Shown here: positions 1 to 10,998 of the stretch, one piece after another
How positions within the stretch are numbered: position 1 is the first letter of the stretch
Layout of the letters: every line of letters starts with the position of its first letter
Origin: Lingula anatina
Taxonomy: Eukaryota; Brachiopoda; Lingulata; Lingulida; Lingulidae
DNA: 26,884 nucleotides
Assembly: GCF_001039355.2 (NCBI RefSeq)
Contig: NW_019775347.1
Coordinates: 9,809-36,692, forward strand
Direction of reading: 5' to 3'
Program-made: the position numbers and the translations under genes
The notes under the pieces: generated by a model
What the model was told of the DNA's origin: nothing
Database searches by the model: none
The model's input: the letters and a program-made list of their open reading frames with translations, nothing else

Positions 1-2
1 AA

Positions 3-41
<39 letters not shown>

Positions 42-43
42 AA
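1..43. repeat. (AAAT)n microsatellite
   Basis: A perfect tetranucleotide array reaches the left edge of the window, so its true length is unknown. Confidence 0.95.
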
Positions 44-649
44 TGAAATAAAGAAAAACAGAAAATTACATATATAGCAATGCATCGTTATTACACATAC
101 ATATCCAGTATTTCATGATGATAAGCTAGGTGCGGTCTTAATGCCGAGTCAACTGCTCACAGCACTGATCATACGCTAACATCACACTACAAGTACATGA
201 CTAAGATATAGAAATTAATTATTCACGAACCTGTTTTCTACTATGTGAAATGAACCTGAACATTTGCAGTAATTATTCACATTACTAAGTGGGAGATGCA
301 ACGCAGTTTCTTTTCACAAAAGCGAGGTTAAATTAAGAAATTTGGCTAAAGATATTATTACAGCCTCGTTTGGTTCATTATGATGGAGAATTTATCTTTG
401 TTGTTATAATGTGTAAAGCATGTGTGGCCGCTTTGCACTATTTGAAAGAGTTCTTTTCTGTATTCAGTATACAGAGGGCAGGTATTTAAAAAGTGCTCTG
501 AATCCTATAACTCTAGTGTGGAAAATGCGACATTTTCTTTTTTCATCTGGTGTTGGTTAACCATTGACATGGCGATCTGTTTCAATGTGCAAATTGTGGT
601 TGCTGATTTTTGGTAGGGAGCTTTTTACTACTGGCACCAACTGGTTATG

Positions 650-690
<41 letters not shown>

Positions 691-1651
691 CTTATTTCCA
701 ACAGTGTGACCATGTATTTCTTCCTTAACATTAAAAATAACAACTTTCGTCTTTTTTTCAATGAACAGTTAACCTCTATCTATGACAGTATTTTTTCTAA
801 GCATTTTAAACTACTGGTATTCTGAAGGCCTGAAGCATTTGCCGAAAACAAAACTAAATCGTCGGCATAAAAAAAGACCAGTAAAAGGTTTGGTGGGGCT
901 TTGCTTTTTGATTTATCTTTAAGTCTAATTATGCCATCAATTTATATATTCAAAAGTAAAGGATTCAGTGTGTCTCACTTTTGAACTCCTCTAAATTTTG
1001 GGAATTAATTTATTTCAAAGAAATAATGGAAGGTATTGCTACTTTTGACAAAACATCCTTATTGATCTAAAACCGCATATAATGGGTTTCATTAATGGAG
1101 CATGTCATTTTTTCAATTCAAGCCGTGTAAAATCGGCTCCCCTCCTCTTCTTGCTGAGTTGCTCGTCATTCTGCCGGGGACGAGCAAAACACGATCATAT
1201 TTCAACTTTAATTTCAGGCCTAAAATCTTAAATAATAAAACTAAATTGTTTATAGCCTGGAATTTTAGATAATTTTCTCTGAAACGTCAAAGATTACCTC
1301 CGTTGACAAGTTTCCAGATTTTTACCTTTACACAATGTAGGGGCATTTCCCATGAAACTGTCGGTCTACGTAGATCGATCTAACTCCGCAAATGCTAAAT
1401 GTAAGCAGATCAACAGCTTATCACACCTCCTCCCGGACCTGAACAGAACAGAAAAGCTGGGGATTCTACGACCACGTTGAAAACAATAGTGGGCGTGTTC
1501 ATTTGTTGACCTGATTGCATTCACCTTGAGTCCCTGCAAAGCTGGATCGATGTGCGTAGAACGATAGTTTCAATAGGAATTAGCCTTTAGTGACGGGTGC
1601 AAAGTGGTAGCGTATCAGATGTTAGAGACAATTTTCTAGATCCACCCAGAT
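1..1651. other. Intergenic, no gene seen
   Basis: I see no supportable coding exon here. It opens with a tetranucleotide AAAT-type array (1-43) and has a pure A run near 650-687, whose translation gives only a spurious poly-lysine ORF. The last ~250 bases before 1652 are less AT-rich and would hold the promoter and 5' UTR of the next gene. No clear TATA box was identified. Confidence 0.5.
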
Positions 1652-1926
1652 ATGGCGTGTCAACCGAAAGGATTTTTCAAACCTGTCATCTATCGAAACG
1701 CCCACGGGAAGAGGACAGAGTTCTATATAAACCGACGGCCACGCAGTTTTAAAGTTATGCAAACGTTCAAGTTTGAGACGCCAGTTTTGCAGTACTCACG
1801 GAGAAAATCAGCCGACAATAAGGAGAAGAAAGAAGATTACAAAAATGAACAACTTCGTCAAGCTGTTTGTTGTCTTCGTTCTGGGCTTGAACCCGTTTCA
1901 CCGTGGCGATATGCAACAGTCACCAG
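1652..1926 (+). CDS. Exon 1 of the 202-residue protein
   Basis: This first coding exon starts at ATG 1652 (MACQPKGFFKPVIYRNAHGK) and ends at CCAG|GTACTT with two bases left over. Reading past the donor gives about 27 residues of low-credibility sequence before a stop. Confidence 0.7.
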
Positions 1927-4719
1927 GTACTTGGTATTGTACTCCCATTGTTGTTACTCCCATTTGCTGGTAACCGAAAATGCTGCCATTTTGTATTTGA
2001 TCTCTTAATGTATTTGTACATTTGTTATTCAAATGATCTGCCTTTAAGTACATGAACAAAACGCTTAAATTGACAAGAAGCAGTGGCGCAAGCTGGCGCG
2101 ATACCTTTAGGTTTGACTTACAGGAACGTTTTCTCGAACTCCCGCGATAACGTTACAAGAACAGGTAGACATGGAGGAGGGGGAGTTTTACCAGTTCCGT
2201 CTTTTTTGAGCCCGTGCAAAAGCCGAGAAAACATTTACCACGAAAGAAGTAAGGTGGAGGGGGGGGATTTCTGCCGATAAGACGTTGTGGTCATGCAGAG
2301 AAAATATCGGTTTGTCGGTTGAAAAGTGAGCGCGTTCAAAACCCCAACACTGTCATTAATTTTGCCTAACATCCTCCGTGTGGCTTCCTTGAAAATAGAG
2401 GCGTTGTTGCCGCGGATCTCTGCGACTGTAGCACATATTTAATCCTCGATAAAAACTAGGCGCACGAATTTTACGATCGCACATCCCAGCGAAATTTGGG
2501 TACAGTAGAATCCGTGGAATTCGTAGGGGTAGATGGAATTTTGCAATGGAAAGGCGCAAGTCTGCTTTGCGAGTCGCTGGGGCCACGTGAGGTGCCCTTT
2601 TAAGAAGGAACGCTTACTGTAAGGTGCGAGCGCTATGGGAATGATACTAATGTTTTGAGTATGTTTTGTGGTCTGCGTACGTGGCATGCACTCACCACCT
2701 AAGAAGAAAATGCAACGCACGGCGAAAGTAGCTTCCTTTTGCGTCACTTTTGCTTCATACTTGCGTCACACGCTTGTGATGACGATGTGGCGGCGTGCGT
2801 CAGTTTTGACTTTTGTTCTCCCCTTCCAACTTCTTCCTCCCTTCTTTTCCACTCTTTAAGCTATTTTCCCTTGCCTTTTGTAGGCATATTGGAAGCTGAA
2901 TTGAGCAAAATTCAACATTTTTGAAAATTGTAGTGCACGTTGCACACTCGACGTTCATTGGCGAAACACGAGTGTGTGCCTTGAGCACTCCGTGCGTTCG
3001 AATTTTTTCGTAAGTTGTGACGCTTGCACCTTATTCAACTCGCAAATAGCACTTGCTCCGTCACTGCTTGGGACGTGGCTCTTGGACCATTTGCTCTCAC
3101 TGACAAACCTCCCTTAAAACTCCGTTCTAGGGGAACAAGTTACACTTGCGGCCTCGCAGATATTGGCAGTTATTTGGACATGTCCAATATCCTCCGTGCG
3201 TGCTTAAGGGCTATCTGCGAACTCGAAATTTCGTAAGAAGGACTTGCGTGGGACTTGAGATTCTGCGCAAAATTTGAAAGCAAACAGGACGCAAGAGCCC
3301 AAACGGCCGGTAGTGATCGAGGCTTAAAAGTCAGTATAAGCAAACACACAACTTTAAATCCATGCAAGTGAATTACAATAAGGTTTAGGTTTCTTTACTT
3401 TTGTTTTGCCTCCAAAAACCTCAAAAGGCGAAATAGAAAAACAACCCAAGGTTCAACCATTATCACGATCAAGTTTTGAAGGGAAGTCCAACGAATAAAT
3501 TCCCCTTAGAAAACTGTCCATTGGCTCGAGTGTTGGAGCGCACGCGTGCGCGCGCGTGTGTGTCGTGTGTGTGTTTCTCTTGATAAGGGGTTTCCACAGA
3601 ATGTCATAGGTTTGGTGACTTACAATTCCTTAGAACTCATTCAGAACAGAGGACTAACAGATCCGCGGATCAAATATGGCCTACCCACTTAAATGTTTGT
3701 TGCGTAATTCCCGAAGCACTCTATTCAGTGTCTTATCCTAAACTAAGGGGACAGCTTTTTAGTGGGTCGCCATATTTGATCACATGTCTGTTAGTCCACT
3801 GTTCTGAATGCGCTCTTAAGTCCCTTTGGCCCCATTCAGAATGAATGATTCGAGTACTAACTGATCCGCCGACTACATATGGCAGATCACACTTCAAAAG
3901 AGATGCCGCTGATTCCTGATGGTCTCCCTGACTCCACACTCGCCATTAAAACGGATTAAATCTCTGCTGCGAGGTTTAATTGCTAGGCCCCTGCAGCGAC
4001 GGCACGTGTGGAGGCGGGGAGACCAGCGAGAATCTTTTTTGAAGTGTGGTCAGCCATATGTAGTCGGAAAATTAGTTAGTTCCATATCATCCATTCTGAA
4101 TGGGACCATTTAGAGCAGGGTACTTACTTGTCCGATGGTCAAATATGACACCACTTGATTTAGTTTCTATTAACAGATTAGACGGCAAACTTTGTAGTGG
4201 GTCGCCATATATGATCTTCGGACTAGTTAGTCTTCAATCCTGAATGAGGTCTTAGTTTTAATAGTTTTCATTGGAATATTCTATTGCAGACAGTGTCAGT
4301 ACATCCTGTAGCTAACTAACACTTATGGTAACAAAAAGTTGAACTCCATTTACACGCATTTATATTGTGGCAAAGGAGAGAGTGGAAAAAAGTGGTTTTC
4401 GTTAAGTGCAATCAGCTTAAGCGAGTGACACGCCTCATCTTGTTTCCAACATAATCGTATAATTGGCAGCAAAGGACTTGCCGGTGTAGCGTGCCTAGAT
4501 TCCGGCCCTTTAAGAGTCCGGCGGACCCTTTTTTTTAAACTGAGTGTCCGGTAGACGGATACTAAGTTTTAAATCTGAAAGTTCGGGGGACTGCCTATAT
4601 TAAAACGTGCATTCCGCAGACTTTCAGATTTAAAATGAACAGTCCGCTTTGAATCGCAGGGTCCCCCTTACTTTTGCACTTTAGGCATACCCTCGAAATA
4701 TTCCATATTAAATGTCAAG

Positions 4720-4801
<82 letters not shown>

Positions 4802-5595
4802 CATGTACAACTTCTTGTTTATTTCAAACAGCGTTGCGCGCAAAGGATTGTGGGTAATATGAGGGTCCAACTAGCCCCGGGTGCACATTATTTATTTTAA
4901 GGGATGGCAGCCATTTATGGTGCTAGAATGAGCAACGATGATACATCTCTGTGAAACTTGAAACAATGAGCTTCAGTTTGATGCCCTATACATATCTTAT
5001 ATTCGATCAAAAGCCTATGGATATAGATTTTTTAATCTCTTAAACAAAATTAATTTTAGGTGCAAAAATAGTTTATTTGAACTCACCGCTTAATTAAAAC
5101 TTTTAAACGGCCGACACTTCCTTAACATTGTAGGCTACGGTCACTTTACAAGTGAGTGTGGCCAATTTCTTTACCTCGTAGTTACTTTTTCATAAAATGA
5201 CGGGGGTCCAACTTATCCCGGTGTCCAACTAGCCCCGGTCTCCCCTAATGTTTTTCTCGAACATCTTTTAGTGTTCAACGTTGCGCCAGCTTGGTACTTT
5301 CCCTCTAATAAATACAACCGCATCGCCTTAGGATCCATCGTGAGTTGACTGCGAATAAGATGAACCCTCCATGAATATATAGGTCTCGTGTGTGAAGAGT
5401 GAAAATTCCCTATGGCGTACCCACTAAAACACGGGTGTATATCTTTACATGGGTTTAGCTTTTACGTTGTTTTATCTAGTGAATGCAGGAATATACACCC
5501 AGTCTCTCTCTCTCTCTCTCTCTTTCTCTCTATCTCGTATTTTCTTTGGCTTCCTCTACCTGTCTGTACGTATTTTCTGTGGCCCCACCTCTCTT

Positions 5596-5645
<50 letters not shown>

Positions 5646-6302
5646 CGTATTTTCTTTGCCCCTTTCTCTCCCCCTCTCAGTAATTTACAGGAATGCTAAA
5701 GGTAAATGTACAGTGGCTTTACCCTCTGTTCCCCCTTTTCTTTCTTTTCATTGAAGTAAATAATAAATACTGAATGAAAATCATGAGTACTTAACTACCG
5801 AGCCCACGCAATTGTACATGTGACTACACTATTTTGTCTCTGCCCGGAAGTCTACTAGTTTACTAAAGAGAAATTTTCACTTTTTTATTTTTATTTATTT
5901 TTTTTATTGCAAAGTGTTAATTATGCCAGTTCTAAGAGTTCTGAAATTTATCGAATGTGTATAATCATTTATTATAATCGATCAATTAATTCATTCCGTT
6001 TGCATTCAGATCCCGCCAGAAACGGACGGTATACATTTGACGTCATTCGCCTGGGACCACAGCCTAGCACCAGACGCCTAAGACGCGTGTATTTGATAGT
6101 TCCAACCAACAGCACAGAAATGTGCCTAGAGCTGAAAGTCACCAACGAAGACACCGGCATGGAGGCCACCTACCGCCAGTGTGGCTCGGCCTGTCTGCAT
6201 TACGACATCACCAACCTCGTACCCACATTCGGCAGATACCAACTGGATATCCAGTTCTCCGGGCGTATGCTCTACAACCCTTTCATTGCCTATTTCATGT
6301 AA
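1652..6302 (+). CDS. Three-exon gene for an unrecognised 202-residue protein with a possible filamin-like C-terminus
   Basis: Exons are 1652-1926, 2124-2164 and 6010-6302. Donors are CCAG|GTACTT and ACAG|GTAGAC; acceptors are CTTACAG|G and CATTCAG|A. Phases agree: 275 nt leaves two bases, the 41-nt exon leaves one, and the last exon completes that codon as Asp. The total is 609 nt including TAA at 6300-6302. The start is supported by an in-frame TAG about 15 bases upstream. The N-terminal ~95 residues are basic (YRNAHGKRTEFYINRRPRS), then lysine/glutamate-rich (about 53-67), with a CC pair. The last ~65 residues end GRYQLDIQFSGRMLYNPFIA, which resembles the G-x-Y...SPF closing strands of filamin/ABP280 repeats; this is my inference. 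There is no signal peptide or membrane helix. An AATAAA lies at 6535. I do not recognise the family. The exon model is firmer than any function. Confidence 0.72.
2124..2164 (+). CDS. 41-nt exon 2 of the 202-residue protein
   Basis: A short exon lies between CTTACAG|G and ACAG|GTAGAC. It encodes RNVFSNSRDNVTRT and converts phase 2 to phase 1. The match in phase on both sides is the main evidence, because the exon is too short for coding statistics. Confidence 0.65.
3540..3574. repeat. Alternating CG/GT purine-pyrimidine tract
   Basis: CGCGTGCGCGCGCG runs into a GTGTGT run. It is a strictly alternating, potentially Z-forming tract. Confidence 0.7.
3629..3820. mobile_element. Foldback MITE A
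   Basis: The left arm 3629-3694 and right arm ~3757-3820 are long imperfect inverted repeats. Shared text includes CATTCAGAACAG, GGACTAACAG and GATCAAATATGGC. The arms leave a loop of only ~60 bases. There is no ORF, so this is a non-autonomous DNA element. Confidence 0.7.
3831..4104. mobile_element. Foldback MITE B
   Basis: The left arm 3831-3928 and right arm 4017-4104 are inverted copies starting CCCATTCAGAATG. They share GACTACATATGGC and CACACTTCAAAA and close with GGTCTCCC. About 88 bases separate the arms. B is related to A and C by its CATTCAGRAY termini. Confidence 0.72.
4100..4255. mobile_element. Foldback MITE C
   Basis: The left arm ~4100-4165 and right arm ~4193-4255 are diverged inverted repeats of the same family. 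The shared core is GGTCAAATATG.../...CGCCATATATGATC. C abuts B directly. Confidence 0.6.
4567..4635. repeat. Perfect 16-bp hairpin
   Basis: TTTTAAATCTGAAAGT at 4567-4582 is exactly reverse-complemented at 4620-4635, with a 37-base loop. Surrounding TCCG-rich words (4500-4660) are partly symmetrical, so this may be the core of another small foldback element. Confidence 0.6.
4724..4797. repeat. (TA)37 microsatellite
   Basis: A pure TA dinucleotide array of 74 bases. The Tyr/Ile ORF over it is spurious. Confidence 0.97.
4805..5247 (-). mobile_element. Dispersed repeat with GGGGCTAGTTGGACC motifs, copy 1
   Basis: The reverse complement of this block matches 18617-19085 over essentially its whole length. 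Shared landmarks include a stretch beginning GTAACTACGAGGTAAA, one with AAAGTGACCGTAGCC, and one reading CATATTACCCACAA. The outer end carries three copies of a GGGGCWAGTTGGACC-like word (near 4866, 5207, 5222). It has no ORF and the same architecture as a non-autonomous DNA transposon. Confidence 0.65.
5503..5532. repeat. (CT)n microsatellite
   Basis: A short CT array with a few interruptions. Ser/Leu-rich ORFs over it are spurious. Confidence 0.9.
5599..5640. repeat. (CT)21 microsatellite
   Basis: A pure CT array of 42 bases, ~70 bases after the first CT array. Confidence 0.92.
6010..6302 (+). CDS. Exon 3 (terminal) of the 202-residue protein
   Basis: The acceptor GTTTGCATTCAG|AT is followed by a GC-richer open frame of 97 codons ending in TAA. 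It begins DPARNGRYTFDVIRLGP and contains a hydrophobic/charged alternation (VYLIVP, MCLELKVTN, YQLDIQFSG) typical of a beta-sandwich. The overlapping frame-shifted ORFs here are shadows. Confidence 0.75.
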
Positions 6303-6534
6303 ACTGAGCTATAAGGCATGCGCAATACTTGGGGTATAGCATCGAATGTAATACAGCTGGCATGTTTACATGAAGATGCAATATCACAGCCCACTGACAA
6401 TCAAATTGTTCTCATTTTCGAACATTAATTTTGCCTTCGGACTTTTTGAGAGGGTCTCATGGGAGAGGGGGTGTTAAGACCACATGAAATAGAATCAGCA
6501 AATCACAAATCACAGTAAATAAGACTCCGTTTGA

Positions 6535-6540
6535 AATAAA
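6535..6540 (+). terminator. Poly(A) signal of the 202-residue gene
   Basis: AATAAA lies ~230 bases after the TAA stop of the last exon. It is the first canonical signal downstream and gives a 3' UTR of about 250 bases. Confidence 0.55.
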
Positions 6541-6604
6541 GTGCCAAATCGACCGCTTTTATTTGGAATTTTTTGGCAAGATTTTTAGTAGTTATTTGCC
6601 TTTG

Positions 6605-7295
6605 GTTCTCATAGACTTGAAATTAATATAACGGTACACAAAATCTCAATGTTAAAGTGTTAACAACATCTCTCAAAAAAGCGCAAATGCCTTGAAATGA
6701 TTTGACGACTTTAAGAACGAGTTTGCTTCGTGCAGCTCCAGCTCTTTTATGTTTAGCTGTTGTGATATATGTGTTGTAAGCCTTCAGTTTTAAATTCTCT
6801 AAAACAGTGCAGTATGATACAGATAGATGGATGGTTAAAGGGATCTTGCTAAAGGTATTGAACGTTTGATAGCTTACCACATGGTATAGAGTGCGTAGTA
6901 TTTAATTTTTCTCGTGACTATTTTCACAAAGGCAAATAAATCCTTNTTTTGTTCTCACAGACTTGAAATTAATATAACGGTACACAAAAACTCAATGCTA
7001 AAGTGTTAACAACATCTTTCAAAAAAAGCGCAAATGCCTGGAATTGATTTGACGACTTGAAGATGAGTTTGCTTCGCGCAGCTCTTTTATGTTTAGCTGT
7101 TGTGATATATGTGTTGTAAGCCTTCAGTTTTAAATTCTCTAAAACAGTGCATTATGATACAGATAGATGGATGGTTAAAGGGATCTTGCTAAAGGTATTG
7201 AACGTTTGATAGCTTACCACATGGTAAAGATAGTGTAGTATTTGATTTTTCTCAACTTTTATCATGACTATTTTCACAAAGGCAAATAAATACTT
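6605..7295. repeat. Direct duplication around N 6946
   Basis: 6605-6945 and 6951-7295 are near-identical (period ~346). Both start GTTCTCAYAGACTTGAAATT and end GGCAAATAAATMCTT. The unsequenced base 6946 sits exactly between them. An unmerged contig overlap is likelier than a real duplication. Confidence 0.85.
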
Positions 7296-7607
7296 AGCCA
7301 TAGCAAAATATATTTTAAGAATTTTCAGTCTACGGAAATGACAGATTTTATTTAGATTTTATTTATGAAGATGCCTTTAATGCAATGACTGCAATGCACA
7401 AGTGATACTTTGACTTTAATTTTCTCAACTTTTATCATGACTATTTTCACAAAGGCAAAGAAATCCTTAGCCATAGCAATAGATATTTTAAGAATTTTCA
7501 GTCTACGGAAATGACAGATTTTATACAAAGAAGAAGAAAATTTGCTGATTATGAAAATGCCGTTAATGCAATGACTGCACTGGACAAGTGGCGATACTTT
7601 GACTGTA
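7247..7607. repeat. Two-copy tandem repeat, ~173-bp period
   Basis: TTTTCTCAACTTTTATCATG begins both copies (~7247 and ~7420). Both continue through a stretch with AGAATTTTCAGTCTACGG and one with AATGCAATGACTGCA. Unlike the neighbouring duplications, no N separates them. Confidence 0.8.
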
Positions 7608-7814
7608 GATTAATTGCCGCACAACTACCTCATAATTGTTAGCAGATCTTTATCATAATTATTGCCTGAATGCTACTCGAAGGCATGAATGATGAGAGAA
7701 TTTTTTTTTCTGATCGGCTGTGATATGTCACCCTTGCTTCATTAAATGTCTTAAATTGCTTGAATTCTTGCGTTCTTGTCCTTTGTCTCTACAGTTAACA
7801 AAATAAACAAACGA

Positions 7815-7997
7815 CAGGCCCGTTGCCAGAAATTTCAAAGGGGGGAGGGGGTTCTTTTTCTGAAAAAGTGGACCTTTTCCCATGAAACTTTCATATACCA
7901 TTATTAAATTTCACCCAGAGGGGACATTTACCTTGCAAAAAGAGGGGGGTTCTTTCGAACTCCCCGAACGCCCCCCCCCCCCCGGGCTACGGGCCTG
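7815..7997. mobile_element. 183-bp MITE with 13-bp TIRs and AACGA target duplication
   Basis: CAGGCCCGTTGCC at 7815-7827 is matched 12/13 by the reverse complement of 7985-7997. The flanks 7810-7814 and 7998-8002 are both AACGA, a 5-bp target-site duplication. The interior is G-rich then C-rich and includes a C13 run. There is no ORF, so the element is non-autonomous. Confidence 0.7.
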
Positions 7998-8026
7998 AAC
8001 GAACAAATAAGTAAAATTCATTAATT

Positions 8027-9900
8027 AGACAGTGAAATTGAAAAGACATCGTGGTATGATGGGAGCAGACAAAAGTTTTTAAAACTTCCCTTATACGTGT
8101 ATCTCACATGTAATATCTAACTAATTAGAATCATCAGAAGTTTACAACTTACGTGAAACTAAGAGTAGTTTCGGTACCTTTAACATGGCGCTTGAGAGTT
8201 GGTCACCCGCAAGCCAGGTCACCGTCCAGCTGCCCTTTGAGACTTCCTGTTTCAAGTTTGGGCACAGATATGTCCAGAACCTTTGTTTTTAAAGCAAATG
8301 AACTCGAGACATTCTTCTCAATAAAATAATTTTTATACACATCATTTCAAAATCCTCACCAACCTCCTTAATTCGTTAATTATTTAATTAATTATTAATA
8401 AATTCATTAATTTATCGGTGATCGGTGAATCCAGCAGTTGCAACGCTGCTCAGAAAAAAGAATGTGAAAATGTTTTAAGTAAACTCTTATAGTGCCCTTA
8501 CTGCTTTGGGTGCATATCGAGGCACATCAATGTGGTGCACAAAAATACATATATCCTGTTTCCTGGATTAATCTCTCCTCCTATCTTATTATTAATAAAT
8601 CAATCAAATTCATAATTTTAAAATTACCCAATCAACATTGGTTTCTTAGTCACCCTCTCTTTACTTGACGAGCGAAAATGTTCGCACTTAATTTCTGGTT
8701 GTTGGTTAGGTATAGCGACATCACACTGAAAAAAAGTGTAAATTAAGTGGACGTTAAAAAGTAATCAAAAAAATATAGACAACGCATGTGTATAAAACGT
8801 CCATTTAGAGATCAATTAATGCTCTTATCGCTTCACAAAGACCCAGTGGGGAGAAACAGGAATAACGTCACGACCAATTGGACTAAAAAATCTACTTCTC
8901 GGTCAAGATGGTGAATAAGATGCGCGTGTGTTTGTGCGTGTTTGTGTGCATGACGAAGCACACNAGACAGTGAAATGGAAAAGACATCGTGGTATGATGG
9001 GAGCAGACAAAAGTTTTTAAAACTTCCCTTATGCGTGTAACTCACATGTAATATCAAACTAATTAGAATCATCAGAAGTTTACAACTTACGTGAAACTAA
9101 GAGTAGTTTCGGTACCTTTAACATGGCGCTTGAGAGTTGGTCACCTGCAAGCCAGATCACCGTCCAGCTGTCCTATGAGACGTCCTGTTTTAAGTTTAGG
9201 CCCAGAACCTTTACTTTTAAAACAAATGCACTCGAGACATTCTTCCCAATAAAAGAATTTTATACCCATCATTTCAAAATCCTCACCAACCTCCTTAATT
9301 TGTTAATTATTTAATTAATTATTAATAAATTCATTAATTTATTGGTGATCGGTGAATCCAGCAGTTGCAACGCTGCTCAAAAAAAAAAAAAAAAAGAAGA
9401 ATGTGAAAAAGTTTTAAGAAAACTCTTATAGTGCCCTTACTGCTTTGGGTGCATATAGAGGCACAGCAATGTGGTGCACAAAAAAAGACATATCCTGTTT
9501 CTTGGATTAATCTCTCCTCCTATCTTATTATTAATAAATCAATCAAATTCATAATTTTAAAATTACCCAATCAACATTGGTTTCTTAGTCACCCTCTCTT
9601 TACTTGACGAGCGAAAATGTTCGCACTTAATTTCTGGTTGTTGGTTAGGTATAGCGACATCACACTGAAAAAAAGTGTAAATTAAGTGGACGTTAAAAAG
9701 TAATCAAAAAAATTTAGACAACGCCTGTGTATAAAACGTCCCTTTAGAGATCAATTAATGCCCTTATCGCTTCACAAAGACCCAGTGGGGAGAAACGGGA
9801 ATGACGTCAAGACCAATTGGACTAAAACATTTACTTCTCGGTCAAGATGGTGAATAAGATGCGCGTGTTTGTGCGTGTTTGTGTGCACGAAGAAGCACAC
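8027..9900. repeat. 937-bp direct duplication around N 8964
   Basis: 8027-8963 and 8965-9900 align end to end with scattered substitutions and small indels, including a longer A run in copy 2. Both begin AGACAGTGAAAT and end GAAGCACAC. The N lies exactly at the junction. This is the pattern of overlapping allelic contig ends placed in tandem. Confidence 0.88.
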
Positions 9901-9989
9901 GAATAAAACGTGCCTCAATATGAGAGCCAAGCTTAGCCTGTAAGCCTCTACAAAATATCAATTAATAGGTCTCGCATACGAATTTATTC

Positions 9990-10250
9990 TATCCAAATAA
10001 CGGATACAGGAATTTTTGAAGGGGAGGGGGGCGGATGCAAACTCGACCCCCCTCTCTTGGTCTGGGGCCTGGGGACGGAAAAATGACATTTTACAGGGCG
10101 AACGGTGCCACTTGGTGCGGTTTAAACTTTGATTCAGCTTGCCCAAATTTTAATTTCAAGAGGGGACTATTGGTTTGATTTATTTTCAGAAATCGAAGGG
10201 GGTCAGGACCCCCCAGACACCCTCTAAAGCCGCTACTGCTTACCGAACCA
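9990..10250 (+). repeat. GC-rich dispersed repeat, copy 1
   Basis: This shares its layout with 16600-16870: a G-rich head, a segment ending ...CTTTGATTCAGCT, a purine-rich block, then ATCGAAGG...GTCAGGACCCCCC and a C-rich tail. It is a non-coding dispersed element; spurious ORFs ending in PRTP/PLNPP-type peptides are typical of it. Confidence 0.6.
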
Positions 10251-10998
10251 CTTTACCGGGTTCTTACAGGTAATTCGTCCGGGGGGAGACTCCCTTTCAC
10301 TGGCCTCAAGGCACCGAAAAGTCAGCCATTTTGGTGACAATCTTACGTGTTAGCCAAACATTTTTAGTTAGATAATTTCAGATGCTGTTATTTTCATTTT
10401 GTTTTACACTAAGTTTACGTTTGATTTCACCTGTGACGCTATAGGGCACGTTAAGAGCCAAAGCGGTTCACAAAGCTGTGAGTAGTCTTAGCCATTTTAA
10501 ACGCCCACTGTTGCCCCGGGTATGAATGTACAGTATGTAGAGTCTTGATAAACAAGGCCAAAGGAGGAGGGGGGATAAAAACAAAATGTATGATTACAAG
10601 TATAGCAATAGCGGCAATGTGACTTTTGAAAAAACTTTCTTGCTGATAGTCCCAACTAGCAGATACCTTTTTTTCATGAAAGGGCTGTATGACATGCATA
10701 ACGCCATGCCGGGTAAGGTATTGACTTAATTCAATTTTGAACTGTTGCGTAGTTGGTAAAGGATGGAGATCAATGACCATTCCTGCCTAAGTATCATTTT
10801 TAGGACTTTAAAGCAGAGAAGAGAAATGTAATTGACGACACAGACTCTATGATAATGTCGAGCAATAATTTGTTGTCAAAACCAATGATTAATTCTAAAC
10901 TATACCGGATTTTATGCAAAAGGTAATTAGCTCGGACACACGTACCGGTATGCCTGCATTCGATTTTGATTGCCGGGCCAGCTAGTTGTTGCGGTGAA

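Larger units (their letters stand above)
2165..6009 (+). other. Intron 2 of the 202-residue gene, repeat-laden
   Basis: This 3.8-kb intron has no further exon that I can support. Positions 2165-3530 are unassigned single-copy-looking sequence. After that come a GT/CG array, three foldback MITEs, a hairpin at 4567-4635, a (TA)37 array, part of a dispersed repeat shared with 18.6-19.1 kb, and two CT arrays. Confidence 0.6.

Noticed and set aside
610-825. ORF with a poly-lysine run
   Set aside because: It is a translation of an A homopolymer plus AT-rich DNA; no homology or splice support.
4674-4862. ORF of alternating Tyr/Ile
   Set aside because: It is only the (TA)n microsatellite read as protein.
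5412-5754. Overlapping Ser/Leu-rich ORFs
   Set aside because: These come from the (CT)n arrays in an intron; the frames have no other content.
9123-9314. 63-codon ORF in the 937-bp duplicated segment
   Set aside because: The other copy breaks the frame, and it has no splice signals or recognisable content.
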